The notes beneath the pieces are model-generated. The model searched no databases. It was not told where the DNA came from and saw nothing but the letters and a program-made list of their open reading frames with translations. Of a stretch of DNA of 64,000 nt, positions 1 to 12,169 are shown piece after piece. Source of the DNA: Epiperipatus broadwayi. Taxonomy: Eukaryota > Onychophora > Udeonychophora > Euonychophora > Peripatidae. The DNA lies in contig JAQFVV010000049.1 of NCBI GenBank assembly GCA_028023455.1, positions 7,100,855 through 7,164,854 of the forward strand. Direction: 5' to 3'. Each line of letters begins with the position of its first letter. Position 1 is the first letter of the stretch. Made by a program: the position numbers and the translations under genes.

Positions 1-45
1 AGATCATTCATCTTTTCATGTGTCTGTAGTCATGTTTATCAGTTG

Positions 46-118
46 TACAAGATAGAGTCGATGGTCAAAGGGAACTTGAAAGTCTGTGTTCAAATTCCCT
101 ATAGTGCATCTTGTTTCC
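46..118 (+). repeat. tRNA-derived SINE fragment (family 2)
   Basis: A short stretch resembles the 3' half of a tRNA. It has CTTGAAAGTCTG followed by a B-box-like GTGTTCAAATTCC. The same CTTGAAAGTCTG plus B box arrangement recurs at 55,855-55,925 (+) and 63,665-63,725 (-), which makes it a dispersed repeat rather than a tRNA gene. The A box is poorly preserved and no cloverleaf can be drawn. tRNA-derived SINEs use these internal promoter boxes for RNA polymerase III. This copy is probably dead. Confidence 0.5.
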
Positions 119-779
119 AGATATATAAAATATCTTTGTATTTAAAATTTTAATTTAGTAATATAAGCATAAAATTAAAAGTAAGATAAGAAATTCGACT
201 ATTTATAAGCTGTATAGATCATATTGTATTTAAGGAAATGTAACAAAAGATATATATATATACAATATATAGATTGGATTGAAACATGAAAATAGTATTT
301 TTTAATAAATAACCAAGCAGGAAAGAAAATAAAAGAAAAATATTAATAAGGGCTATAAATAAGGAAAATAATTAAACTAGAAATATGCACTTATTAATAT
401 AGGTGAGTAAAAAAGATTGTAGAATTATCAAAATAAAAAGGCTGAAAACAGATATATACATGTACATCAGTATTAGAGAGGGATTGCGAGGAAGGGTGAT
501 GGATTAGGTCTTATTTAATTAAATAAAAAGGCCAGTAGTGAAGGAGTCAGAGTTTCAAATCATGAGGAAGTGTGCTACGATGGTAATTTTGATAAATATG
601 ATGAAAGTAAAAGAGAGTGTTAAAACAAATAATCAGCAACAAAACAAAAAGATGTTGCAATAAAAGAAAAAAAAATATGAGGTTAGAAATGAAGACCATG
701 TTTGAGAGCATGTTTTATAAAATTTTAAAAAATTAAGATTGTGACTAAAAACTCCAATGAGGACTTAAATTATGTAAAA

Positions 780-1200
780 AAAAATAAAACACAGATGAGC
801 AAGAAGTAATTGGATAAAAAAAATTTTTTTTTTATTTTTTAATTTTTTAATTTTTTTTTTTTATTTTTTTTTTTAAGTTTATTTTTTAATTTTAATTTTT
901 GTTTTTTGGGTATTTGGTCTTATATATGTAATTAGTTATGATAAAAATGATAATTTTTGATATTAAATTTTAGATTATTGGTTTAATGGGTTTTAAGGGT
1001 TTTGTTTTTAATGGTTTGATGATAAAATTTGAATTGTTTTAATACATTTATTTGTTTGTCATTTTGAAGAATAATTTAAAAATGATTTTAAAATGTTTTT
1101 GTTATTTTTTTTTTATTGTTATTTTTTATTTTTATTGTTATTTTTTTATTATTAGTTTGCTATTATTATTATATATATATTTTAATATTATATTTTTTGT
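780..1200. repeat. Low-complexity T-rich / A-rich tract
   Basis: Long runs of T with scattered A, G and short TTATT repeats. No coding signal is visible on either strand. It lies just before the hammerhead-like motif at 1,375 and may be decayed 3' sequence of the same element. Confidence 0.7.
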
Positions 1201-1374
1201 AGTTTAATTTTTATGTGTTGGATTTTTGAAAGATTTGGGAGGATTTTGGTTGAAAAGGGTTTGGATTGAGTTGTTTTTGCTTTATATTATTTTGTTTTAT
1301 TTTACTTTTATATGGAAATATGAAGAATAATAATTTTGGTTGTATTGATATAATATTTGTCTAATTTTTTATGT

Positions 1375-1437
1375 TGTAGTTCTGATGAAGACTGCTAGTA
1401 CAGTCGAAACTGTAAAATATATAAATAAAGTTATTTG
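1375..1437 (+). ncRNA. Hammerhead-like motif at a retroelement 3' end
   Basis: CTGATGA (1,382-1,388) is followed by one extra A, then a perfect 5-bp hairpin GACTG/CAGTC (1,390-1,405), then GAAAC (1,406-1,410). A GUA triplet follows directly, in the position of a hammerhead cleavage site. Stem I pairing is weak (about four of five positions). The unpaired A before stem II and the very small stem III are not canonical, so ribozyme activity is uncertain. About 20 bases further on is AAATAAAGTT, a poly(A)-signal-like end also seen in other repeats here. The motif could be the 3' end of a Penelope-like element or retrozyme. Confidence 0.45.
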
Positions 1438-1439
1438 CT

Positions 1440-3400
1440 TAAAGTGTTGAAGGAGTATTGAAGAATTTATAGTGCAATAATGAACAAACTTACAGAAGAG
1501 AATAGATGAAATTATAATGAACATTAATAAACATTAAATGAAGGAAAGGAAAAGGCAAAAGAAGAAGCATTATATAGAAGAAAAAACCCCAGAATGATGT
1601 GTAGAAAACTGAAAATCAGAAAATTAGCAATGACTTTGTTATCTGGTTGAAAAACAAAGGCAGAATAGAAAGAGATGGACCAAAACTAAGTTTTTGGCTG
1701 TAAAACAGAAAAGTACTTGAATGAATGTCCTAGAACAATAATTTAAGCAGAAGAAATACAAAGAAATTAAATGAGTATATGAAGATAAATTCCAGTACTT
1801 TCTATGATATATGTGGTTGGTAAGTACTTTTTTAAAAAATACAACATTCAGAAAGCAATTAAGTGAAGCACCTACAGAAAACATTCATACATGAAAATGA
1901 TATTATTAACTAAACTCAATGTATGAGAGAGTGTATTGTGCCTTAATGTATAATCATCTTTAAGAATATTTACAGGCTTGATGGAATTGTCTATTGAATA
2001 AACATAATACTTTTAAAACATATAAAGTTTCATTGGAAAACTGTTGGATAGGAAATATCAAGAAGGGATAATGTTCCAAATCTCTTAAGTAGAGCATAAT
2101 TCAATAAGACATATATAACCTTTTTCATAGACATGGTGGTGTTGAATACTTTTACAATTTACCCCTTAACTGAAAGCCAAATTATACAGATAAATCACTA
2201 ACATTTACTTATTAATACAGAACCAAATAATCTCAGACACAAGATTATTGTATTATTGAACAGGTAGCCAACTATTAAACAAAAACACAGATAATTTTAA
2301 GTATAAAGAAGAGAGTTTTTATCACCAAACAGATTTCTAGCCAAGGCACAAAGAATATTATATGAATGCAGTAAAAGTGAATAATGAAAAAAAGGTTCAG
2401 TAGAAAAATAGTGAAGGTCTTCAAAAAGTCCAGAATAAGATTGCATAATCAAAAGCCATCAGAATCTGCACTAAGTTTATATCCAATACATGTAATGGTA
2501 GTGAAATAAAAAAAACCAAGTATTTTCAAGAAAGATAATGTCAATCTAAAACTCCATTCCACATAAAAAAGAATTTGTAATAATGCAGAGATGATTATTT
2601 GTTCGGCATTATGATTGGAATGGTTTGTTTAATTGCATGATTTAGTTATGATCCTCAAATTAAAAATCTGGGATATGGATAAAACCAAGAGTTATAGTTT
2701 TTTTATTAAATTTAATAAACCATTACACAAATTGAAAATGGATAATGCACCAAATTTAATCTATTGTTTTATTCTGATTATTAAAAAACTCACATCTTAT
2801 CATGAAATATTCACATCATGAAAACAGAATGATATAAATGAAGATTTAATGATGACACATCCTAAAACAACATTCTATTTTCTTTGTTCTATTGTCTTTA
2901 TCAAGTAAAGTTTAAATAACTAAATAAAAGTGGATGTTTCTTGTGCAAACTTTGCAGTTTTTGCAAAATGAATGTCTGTGTGTTTTAAATTATATGTCTA
3001 ATCAGATTATGAAGTTCTGGTGAATATCTGCTCATCATACAATCTATAAGTTTATTTTTCTTAAACCATCACATAAGTATTTAAGTATGACCTCAGCAGT
3101 TATTGCCTGAGTGTATCAGTACACCAAATGAGGAATTTCTGCTATTATTTTGGCTTTATCTGTGGTGGATGACCCTATACATAGCTTTGATACAGTCAAT
3201 GTGAACCTGAATTTTGATATAAATTATGAATACGAGTTAAAAGTTGCACTGTTAGTTCATGATTCTATCACATGACATGATGCCTGTGTGAATGTGTGAT
3301 AGCATGATAATTCTTGAAATTGATCCTTTGTATTGGACGTGATATTATTTTCTATTACATTTATTTCTTTGTATTCATAAGTATATGTCAGAAAAGAAAT
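1440..3400. other. AT-rich stretch without recognisable gene
   Basis: Purine-rich AT sequence with no open frame that I can assign. Parts of 1,490-2,600 look like badly decayed coding sequence on the + strand, with short open stretches broken by many stops. No family motif could be recognised, so no product is given. Confidence 0.5.
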
Positions 3401-3409
3401 TTATAAAGT

Positions 3410-4750
3410 AAATTAAGATGGTCATTTGTCAGTCAATTCCTCATCAATGGGAAAAAATGTCAAAAATGGTACAAAACCTCAAGATTGATAATTTTCCATT
3501 GGTTGTTTCATTAAGAGAGTCCCACTGCAATGCTTCTATTACAAACAAAGATCACATCTTGTCAGAGAATGCCCAGCTAGACTCTGTCTGGTCTGCAGTG
3601 GAAGAAAAAACAAATCCCATCATTGTAATGAAGACAAAATACAAAGCAATGCCCAAGCAATAAACTGCAAAATAAAACAGACGATTGTATCATCACACAA
3701 ACAATTATAATCGAGCAACCAATAGTGGAGATAGGTACAAAAAGCTCTGCCACCAAACATGAAATTCCAAATACTTGTAGTCACAACTCTGATTGTGAAC
3801 CACTTTCCATCCTCTCTGAATCTACCACATCTGGGACCTCACCCTCAACTTCATTACCTAAAAGTACTAAAAGAAAATCAAAAAGAAAACAAAAACAGAC
3901 TCTGGAACAATAAACTCCTGGGACTCTGACTCAAGCCTTGATAAAGTTCAATAGTTACTGCCTGGAACTACAAAATCACACTTTCTCCAGTCAGGTGACA
4001 AGAAAAGGAAAATATTAGATGGGAAAAAAATAACAAAGACTAAAGAAGTTATCTCCAATGAAAAACCCCATTCAGAAAAGCCATCTTCCAAGAAACCTAC
4101 TAAAGTCGAATCTGACCTTCATAATCCCACCCTCTCCCCTGCTGACACTAATCTACCAAATCCAGAATTACTTGCTCATGATGAGGTAACCAACCCTGGC
4201 AGAAGTGATCATTTATCGAGTTCTCCACATGTACTGAATGATAGTTATGGTGATGAGCTGCAATAGCAGTTAGCCATGGAAATTAGTCTAGGTTATCTTG
4301 CTGGATTGTCTTTGATCACACAATGAAAATCAAAATCACTGGCATAAATGTCAGAGGAATGAAATTCCCTCAGCCGAGTTTATACAATTAATAACTGGTT
4401 TAAACAGTATTTGCCACATATTTTATGCATGGTGGAGACAAAATTACATCACAATTCTAAAAATAAAATAATGATCTACTAAGCAAATTTGGATTTTTCT
4501 TTCACTCCATCTCTCCAACAGCTTCTAGAGGAGTCACACTTTTAATGAACAAAAATTCTTCTTTCTCCTTGTTTAAAATTATCCACATGGACCCTCAACA
4601 TGTTCATTATTATGTTTAATCACAGTGATTTCAGTTTCAACATCATATTTGTATATCTGCAGAACTCTCTGGCCCTAATTCACAAAATCATACATCAGAT
4701 AAACTACTATCTTGCAACCAATCCATTCCCACCCATTTTTCTTGAGGATT
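3410..4750 (+). mobile_element. Decayed L1/Tx1-like LINE: end of ORF1 and start of endonuclease
   Basis: The + strand holds an ORF1 C-terminal part followed by the start of ORF2. At 3,520-3,640, read across a frameshift, there are two zinc knuckles. The first has the spacing Cx2[C changed to Y]x4Hx4C. The second is Cx2Cx7HxC. A Lys/Ser/Thr-rich tail follows (3,725-3,913). At 4,323 an ATG opens an AP-endonuclease-like start with the motif GINVRG and, after a stop, the catalytic-glutamate-type motif VETK (about 4,430). The copy then breaks off near 4,750, before any reverse transcriptase. The knuckle spacing, the NVRG start and the ETK motif match the LINE at 23.2-28.9 kb, so it is a relative in the opposite orientation. 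Many stops: non-functional. Confidence 0.8.
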
Positions 4751-5209
4751 GTAATACATCATACAGTGACTGACTTTGTGTTTTTGAATTACAAGTTTGT
4801 TATTATTTAATTGTAATTGAATGAAGACATTGACTTTGTTATTTGTTTATTCCAAAAATTAGATTTCCTGGCAGAATTCCATTTAGAGAATGTGCTGGGC
4901 AATTACTTGTTCCATAATCCTTTCAGAGAAGGAAGGACATTGAAGAGGGGGGATGCTATGATAATCGCCATTTGTATGCAAGAATCATCTGCATAAGTGT
5001 ATATTCGTAGAATATTTTTTCTTTTTTACTTTTATAAAAATATATATTTATGTTGTCTTTTTTTTTCTCTTGCAACATGGACCACATATTTGTTTGTTGA
5101 AATTGATCGAATTAAGTAAGTGTCAAAAGTTAGTTTGTGTCCATGTAGAATTTATAAAAGTATGTGTATATCTCATGTAATATTTTTTTTGTTTTTATAA
5201 AACTGTATT

Positions 5210-5380
5210 GAGTATTATTTCTGCAACAAAGGAAAGATAGGAGGACTTTTCATATTATCAAAGCATTGCTAACTTTCTAATGTTCGATTTTGACAAACTA
5301 ACAACATTAAAAAGTTAGCAGTGTATTGATACGAATGTGAAAAGTCATCCTATCTTACCTTGGTTACAGGAATAATACCC
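5210..5380. repeat. Foldback (MITE-like) palindrome
   Basis: Two arms of about 80 bases are near-perfect reverse complements, with the centre near 5,295. The left arm starts GAGTATTATTTCTG and the right arm ends CAGGAATAATACCC. No coding capacity. This is the form of a small non-autonomous DNA transposon, or of an inverted duplication of a short repeat. Target-site duplications were not identified. Confidence 0.8.
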
Positions 5381-6039
5381 AAGTACCCAATAAATTTAAT
5401 TGTTACTTTTAAAATATTATTTGCAACATTTAAATGTTTCTAATTTTTATTAATAAGAAAACACAATCAATATTTCTGGCTTAAAACATGAAAGTTCATA
5501 GACTAACACAAACACCTTTAAGACGTGACACTTTCAGAACATTCTAGAATAATATTTAATTATTTATTATGAAATAACTGAAACACACAGGCTTATTATA
5601 TACCTGTGTTTATATATGTAATATATAGGGTATATTTAAATAAATACATTATATAATGTTTAATACTATAATTAGACTATTGTTTTATTATTATATCAGT
5701 TAAATATAATAAACATAAATTAATTTTATTTTTTAAATGACATATATTCTATTGCTTTTATTATTTAAATTGCAGTAACATAACTTTAAAATATTTAAAA
5801 TCTCTTTGTAAACTTCCTATTTAGTAAGTTTAAACCTATTCTATTTATAAAATGAAAATAAAATAGTATAAACCGTTATAAATTTAAATTTTTTTAAAAC
5901 TAGCCATATTGTAAGCTCTAGTTAAAATTTTTGTGATAAATACATGGGCACAATATATATATATATTAGCAGGCTCTTTATATATATAAATAAATAAATG
6001 TCCATTAATTAAAAAGATATTGTAATAACAATATAATTA

Positions 6040-6240
6040 ATGCAAAACTTTGCATATAGTAGCACCACTTGGTACAAAACAGTTTGTATATGCATAAAGA
6101 ATGGTGAAAATGTGATATTTGATGGTTTAATACCTATCCTTCCAAACAGGATTATGATGAGTGCCGTTATTAAAGAACCAAAGACACCAAAAAGTATTGA
6201 TGCTAAACTGAGTTCAGATCTATATGACTATACTAACTAA
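6040..6240 (+). other. Short open frame of unknown meaning
   Basis: A 66-codon open frame with a less AT-skewed composition than its surroundings. Part of it (about 6,092-6,130) recurs at about 6,540-6,580 as a 40-base direct repeat (CATAAAGAATGGTG, then GATGGTTTAATA). A repeat origin is therefore more likely than a gene. I recognise no domain. It could be an exon fragment or retropseudogene piece. Confidence 0.2.
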
Positions 6241-6375
6241 TGAGCTTAGCTTGAAAACATTATTGTGTTTTTATTTTGGATTCAAAGCTTTATAGTTATC
6301 TAAAAAAGTAAAAAGTTGATGCTGGAGAGTTGCATTATATTCTGAGATCTAGGTGTAGTGCTCTCAGTTCCAAGG

Positions 6376-6418
6376 TACCTCACTGATGAAAGTCACAAGC
6401 TAGAAACTAGTTTGGGTA
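6376..6418 (+). ncRNA. Hammerhead-like motif
   Basis: CTGATGA (6,383-6,389) and GAAAC (6,403-6,407) are separated by 13 bases that can form a weak 3-bp stem. A GUU triplet follows at 6,410-6,412. The flanks pair as stem I: UACC with a one-base bulge then CA before the core, against UGGGUA after the triplet, giving 6 bp. The same skeleton with different stems occurs at 21,868, 22,105, 35,638, 40,101 and 55,778. It is decayed in stem II but well preserved in the core. Confidence 0.5.
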
Positions 6419-7908
6419 TATTAGATGAGTAGGCACTAGATAGGGATTTTATGCACAAACTTTTCATTGATTATTCTAGCTTGCTCTGAGTGACTTTACT
6501 GTATGGAGAGTTTTGCCTCTGTGAAAATAGCTTGTGTAAGCATAAAGAATGGTGATCATATGATGTTTGATGGTTTAATATAAATAATAAATATAACAAC
6601 AGTTGAGTGAAATAATATTAAGGGATAAAGAATTGTGTGCATCAGGAGGATATAGCAATATGAAATTGTTAGTGAAAGTAGGAGATTATTTTTTGAAATT
6701 CAATTTCAAAAAAAGTAGGAGATTACAGCCCTTTATAAATTACTTTTTTTCTCTCAAATTGTAAAGTATATCTAAATAGATTTTCTGACACAATTCAGAG
6801 TTACAATTTTATTATAATTTCATATAAAACGTATTCTGTGTTCAAAAGAAAGTATTATTACTTATAATAATCTGTAATTTGTGTGTGCATATAATTATCA
6901 GTAATTTAACTACTCAGATCATTTTAATAAATTGTTTTTGTTATTTTTGTCACATAAAATTAAGCATTCTTCTTAGTCAATTTGTGTTTCATTTCCATTG
7001 TATATGTAAAAGATTGTTTGTATTTCTGAGTATACTTTACTCTTTAAGCTGGTAATATGTGAGAATGTTAATGGAAATGGAATTAGATATTTCTATATGA
7101 GAGTAGTATTTTTAGATGGGAATTCCTTCCCATTCTTGGAATTGTTTTTTTTTTTATTTTCTTGTTTCGAAATTCTAAGAAATGTTTGGGAAATCAAAGA
7201 TATCAGACCCTGACCCCATTAATATTTACAAGAAGAAATAAACATGAAACTTACAATGTATCTTTTATACATTTTTCCTACTTATCACTAGCTAAATTTG
7301 CATTCTGTCACAATATTTTATGCCACCAGAAATGCATGCATGACACCAAAATCAAATAACACATGCCCAGCTAATTTTAGTTCTTATAAATTAAATGCAT
7401 GTGTTTATGGTGAACAGAAGATAGTTTGTATTTACACAGAAACATATTTATTTTTATAACCCAGGATTTGAGTGCAGAGTCATCTTCTGATGAACTAACA
7501 AAGTAAAAATAAAGTATCTTACTTTAATAAGACATTATAGCCAAATCTTGAGTTGTGAACATAAAATAAATATTATCCTGTATAAACACAAACTGTTTCT
7601 GTTCTCCCCAATAAATCATTTCCCCCAAGGGATTGTCAATACTCCCAACTATATTCGATCAGTTTGTTTGCAGCTGCCAATTGTGATGTGAGTGTTCTTG
7701 GCTCTCTAAGACACTATGGGGAAGTCAATCTATTTAAAAACAATTTTCACTGCCAATCTTTTATTGCAATATTACAATAATTTACAATCTCATATCATAC
7801 ATAGTGTGTTGTTGCACTTTTTAGCTATAAATATTATTGCACAATATAAGTATTTTTTAAATTTATCAATTATTAATAAATATATATTTTAATATTTTTT
7901 ATAGATTG

Positions 7909-9745
7909 CCATCACAATGAATGAAGAACATAAGGAATGTTGGGAATATTTAAAAAAAGATAATGGATAGTGTATCAGCTCATTGCCAAATATGTTCCAA
8001 AACATTGCAATGCAAAGCATCATTAACCAGTAGTTTACATCAGCATCCACTACACATTCATGAAATGAATAGAAAAAAAAACAATAAACTAAATAATGAT
8101 AATTCAATGACTTGATATTTTAAGAGACAAGTGACAATTTTACATTATGTCAAGGGACTGAATTTAAAAGAAACCATAAGCAAATTAGCAACCCTGAATG
8201 GGATATCAGTCAATACAATCACAGAAAGTGAGGTTATTAGCGTAAGTTTCATAAGAATAAGAATATCGTTGCCAAGAAATACATCTTCATGTATGACACA
8301 TATATAATTATTACAGTAAAATGAAAGAAATGTACATCCTGAAATTGGAAGTATTCATATGTGATAGTAAAAAACTGAGAATTTGAATAGATGATTGGAT
8401 TAATTGCAAGAATTGTCAATACATGAATGTTCATGTATATTGCAATAAGTTCTCTATGAACCTTGAACTTAATAAGAATACATGAGAACTGTCTTGTGGA
8501 AAAAGTGTTGTTCTTGATTTAGGAAAGATTAGAAAACTTTCAGCTAAAACTTAAATCAATATGGTTGTAACTACAAGTGACTCCAGCTGTTATGAAAATT
8601 TTTTAGAAAATTATCACCAAATATTCAACAGTTCTGCTACAAGCTTGCACTATATTTATCTGTAACAAAAAGTATTTTATGATAAAACAGTGAGAGGTGA
8701 AGCATCAGTGATATATAGCAATAATAGTGAATTCAATACATATTCTCAATACAATAAAAATGCAGACAGTGATTTTGAGTTAAATATGGCCTGAGTTGAT
8801 AAGCGTAATTTTTGAAATGACCTATACTCAGCAATTAGCAGCATATAAAGAATTGTGAAAATATTTAAATATTCTCCAATATAAAATTTTCTTTTGCAGC
8901 AAGAAATAATCAGGAGTGAAAAGAGGAAACTAGATGTCATTTTGGACTGTAAACATGCTAGAATACACTGGAGAGAATGATAGAGAATTTTTTTAAAGAT
9001 TGTAAATGTGATTAAAACTGTATAAAAGCAGAAACTCAATCATTTATGAAAAAAATATTATAAAAATATTGAAAGGTATGCTGAATTGCTTACAACCTGT
9101 AAGATTAGCATTTGAAGCCGTAAGCAATAGAGAAGATAATATTCTCACAAATGAAGACATTTTTATGTTCCTGTTCAGTAATTTAGAAAAACAGAATTCT
9201 TTAATGAATCAAATGCTTTTAAAGGAAATAAAAATTGAATTAGTTAAACTTAGAAATAGAGATCTGGTGTCTCTCACAAATACTTGAGCAATGTTAATTG
9301 TTTATATGAGATGAAAGATGATGAATTTTTTTGTCTTGCCAAGTAAAAATGAAATAGGTTGATTGGCAAAGTCATTAATGGAAAAACTTTTTAAAGAAAC
9401 ATTTACAGAAGAACTTCCAATAAAAGAAATAAAGGATGTTCTTACAGATAGTTCTAAAATTAAATCAGGATCTGAAGAATGAATTGGCTAAAGCAATATC
9501 AATTTCTACATCAAAACTAGCTTTATGCATGCTAACAAAATATTTGCTTTTCTAAAAAGGAAATGAGCTTTTATGAAGCAATGCATTCTCTCACTCCCTA
9601 CTTGAAGATGCTTTTAAATGCAGTCTTAACAATTCAACTAATGTTTACTGAAAATGAGAAATTTTTCACATTGTGTACATTTCTTACAAAACAAATACCA
9701 TGATTGTCTGATCAGGCAATTAACAATCTATTTTTTTGTAAAAGA
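7909..9745 (+). pseudogene. Decayed hAT transposase with BED zinc finger
   Basis: Three parts of a hAT-superfamily transposase appear in order, broken by frameshifts and stops. Part 1 (7,909-8,113) is a BED finger: ECWEYLKK, a frameshift, then CQIC and an LHQHPLHIH-type His pair. Part 2 (about 8,915-9,287) has KRKLDVILDCK, then a helical catalytic-domain stretch with LQPVRLAFEAVSNRE and DIFMFLFSNLEKQN, typical of ZBED-like transposases. Part 3 (about 9,560-9,745) matches the C-terminal hAT dimerisation domain (LTPYLKMLLNAVLTI, then TENEKFF and LSDQAINNLFF). Such transposases cut and paste DNA in the nucleus. Terminal inverted repeats were not found. Inactive. Confidence 0.8.
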
Positions 9746-9749
9746 TTCA

Positions 9750-11870
9750 TTTTAAAAATAACAAAGAAAAACAGTTTGAAGTATTTTTTAATTTTCAGAC
9801 AAATAATATTTGCATTTGTTTTCTATTAATGTTTAATTTAATGAAAAAAATATTTAAATGAGATTGGGAATGCTAATACAGTGAGTAATATATGTAGAAA
9901 TTAACTGTATACTATAAGGTTTGGTTAAATAAAGTTTGCATTAATTATGTTGTTTATATTTTAAGAAAATCTAAAATAAAACAGAAACTTGGCCAAAATG
10001 ATATTGTATCAACCCCTGTTAGTGACCAGGAAGAGATGCACTAGTGATGAAATTTTGGTTGACCTACAGTTAGAACATTTCATTTATTCATATTTTGTGT
10101 CAATTTTTTACATGTAGAGTGTCTCAAAACTTCAGAAAGACTGCACTCGAGCCATGAAGCCTGTTTGCCCCACCTTTTCTATGGCTTCTCTGTTTATTAA
10201 CATTTATTGTTATAGCCATTATTACATATGATCAATAAAAATTAAATAAAAAAGATTATTTCAGGGAGTCTCAAAAATTTTTGGAAAATACAATTTCCCA
10301 TTCTTGATGCCTGAAGGTTCCACAATATCCAGGGATATGGAAAACTATACATGAGGGTATTACATCCCCATGTGTATTTGTTTATAAAGGAAAATTGAAT
10401 ACTAAAAATCTAGATCATTAATGATACTACTCAAGCCAATATTATTATAAATTCTTGTAAATTAATGATGATCAAAATAAATAATCAGTGTTTCTTTTAG
10501 AATTTTTTAATAATCTTTACAAAATGGGAATATATAATTTAATTATCATCCTACTCCTTACATGAGACATTTCAGGATTTCCGTATTACATGAATCAGGA
10601 TATTTTCTATGTTTAATAAAATATGTAATAACTTTTACATATTAGTACATAAACAATGACCAATGGAATATAATATATATGTATTATCTTCACAACTTTT
10701 TTCTTTTACTTGTTCTTTGGTTATGTAAAATGTTGACCAATCTGTGGGCAATTATATTTCAAATACATTAGTCCCATGCCATATATCTACACACTTTTGC
10801 TTTCCAATTCAATATATATATATAATTATGTGTTTACTCGTTCAAGAGATCGTGTGATACTTAAGATCACATTAATCGAAAGAGAATTGATCCATGCACC
10901 ATTACTTCTTGAATTCCTCACTTCATAAGTGCAGTTTTTTGCTTTTTTAGTATGTAAAATATGTCATCAATATTACTGCTATTATATATTCAACTATTTT
11001 AGAATTTGTATTGTTTTATTAAAAAAAATATTATTTTCAAATACTTTTTCTATATAGCTTGACAATGTCTTTTAACAATTTTTTGTACGTTATAATTTTT
11101 TTATTAAAAAAAATCAAATAAGATAACATTTGAATGTCCTTGAAATTTATTCTTAATGACTATACCCTATGGAACTTGGAAATCAAGGATTTTTTTTCCT
11201 TCCCCTTCACATAGGAACTAAACAACAAAGCAATTTAACTTTGCCTCTGCGATGCGTCTCTATCAAGAAAAATAGTTTCTGTTTACAATTTCATCAGATC
11301 TTTTTCTTCTCATAAAATTTAATATCCACTTATAGATTCAGTTGAAACGTAAGAATTTTATAACAAAACATAAAATTGTTTATCTTCAAAACAGTGGATC
11401 AACACATTGAAAAATAAAATAGCTATCTCTGTTTTCAAACTAAACAATAAACTGAAACTTGTCAATAAAAGCATTTAAAAGAAAGATATTACAAAATTCT
11501 TAACGCATTTTCATCAATAACAGAAATAATAATGAAAGTATAAAAGCAATAGTTAATAACAAATAATATTAATATACAAAAATTGAAAAAAAAAAATCAT
11601 TCCAACAATGGTTTTTTATACAGCAAGGGTCAGCTAAAATCTTATTTATGATGTAGCTTATTCTGTGTAAGAGGCTTGATACAGTAAAGTTAATGCATCT
11701 ATATGCATACACTTGACCTGTGATTTGAACCAGATCAGATAAAGCTTGCCATTTCTTTAAATTTACTTATAGCTTGCAGTTCTCTTCACGCAATTGATTT
11801 CTTGCCAATATAGATGCCAATTTAATAATAGTATATTGGTATTTTATATATAAAATCCCTATTTTCTCTA
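9750..11870. other. AT-rich intergenic sequence
   Basis: No gene recognised. A less AT-rich patch at 10,020-10,380 shows no coding frame or known repeat. The rest is simple AT-rich DNA with short A and T runs. Confidence 0.5.
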
Positions 11871-11878
11871 TTGTGTGA

Positions 11879-12166
11879 TTGGTAATGTATGAATATTTGT
11901 CCAATGTCATGCATCAAATTCACGAGGCATATTTTTCAATGAAAAAAATATTACTTGTTCCACTGTTAAATTATAATAACTCTGTCAAATTCACATATCA
12001 AATAGAACAGTTATCAGTGAGTGAGCTGACCCAGCTACTGTTTGTATATTCCATGGCAAATGTAGCCAGACGGCTGCAAAAACACCTCAAATGCCTAGCT
12101 ATAATTGGGATTAAGGCACTCCGTGATTTCATGGTCTGTCAATTACCTAATATAGTTAATAAATGA
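11879..12166 (+). other. Possible coding exon or gene remnant, unknown
   Basis: An open frame of 95 codons. Its second half (about 12,015-12,140) has balanced base use and reads as amphipathic helix (SELTQLLFVYSMAN, then RRLQKHLKC). An AG acceptor-like site ends at about 12,005 and a GT follows at about 12,132. The first half looks like random AT-rich sequence. It could be one exon of a host gene or a fossil of one. No family recognised. Confidence 0.25.
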
Positions 12167-12169
12167 TAC

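Noticed and set aside
7476-7520. Further hammerhead candidate (CTGATGA with an ACT/AGT stem)
   Set aside because: GAAA is lost and the flanks do not pair as stem I.
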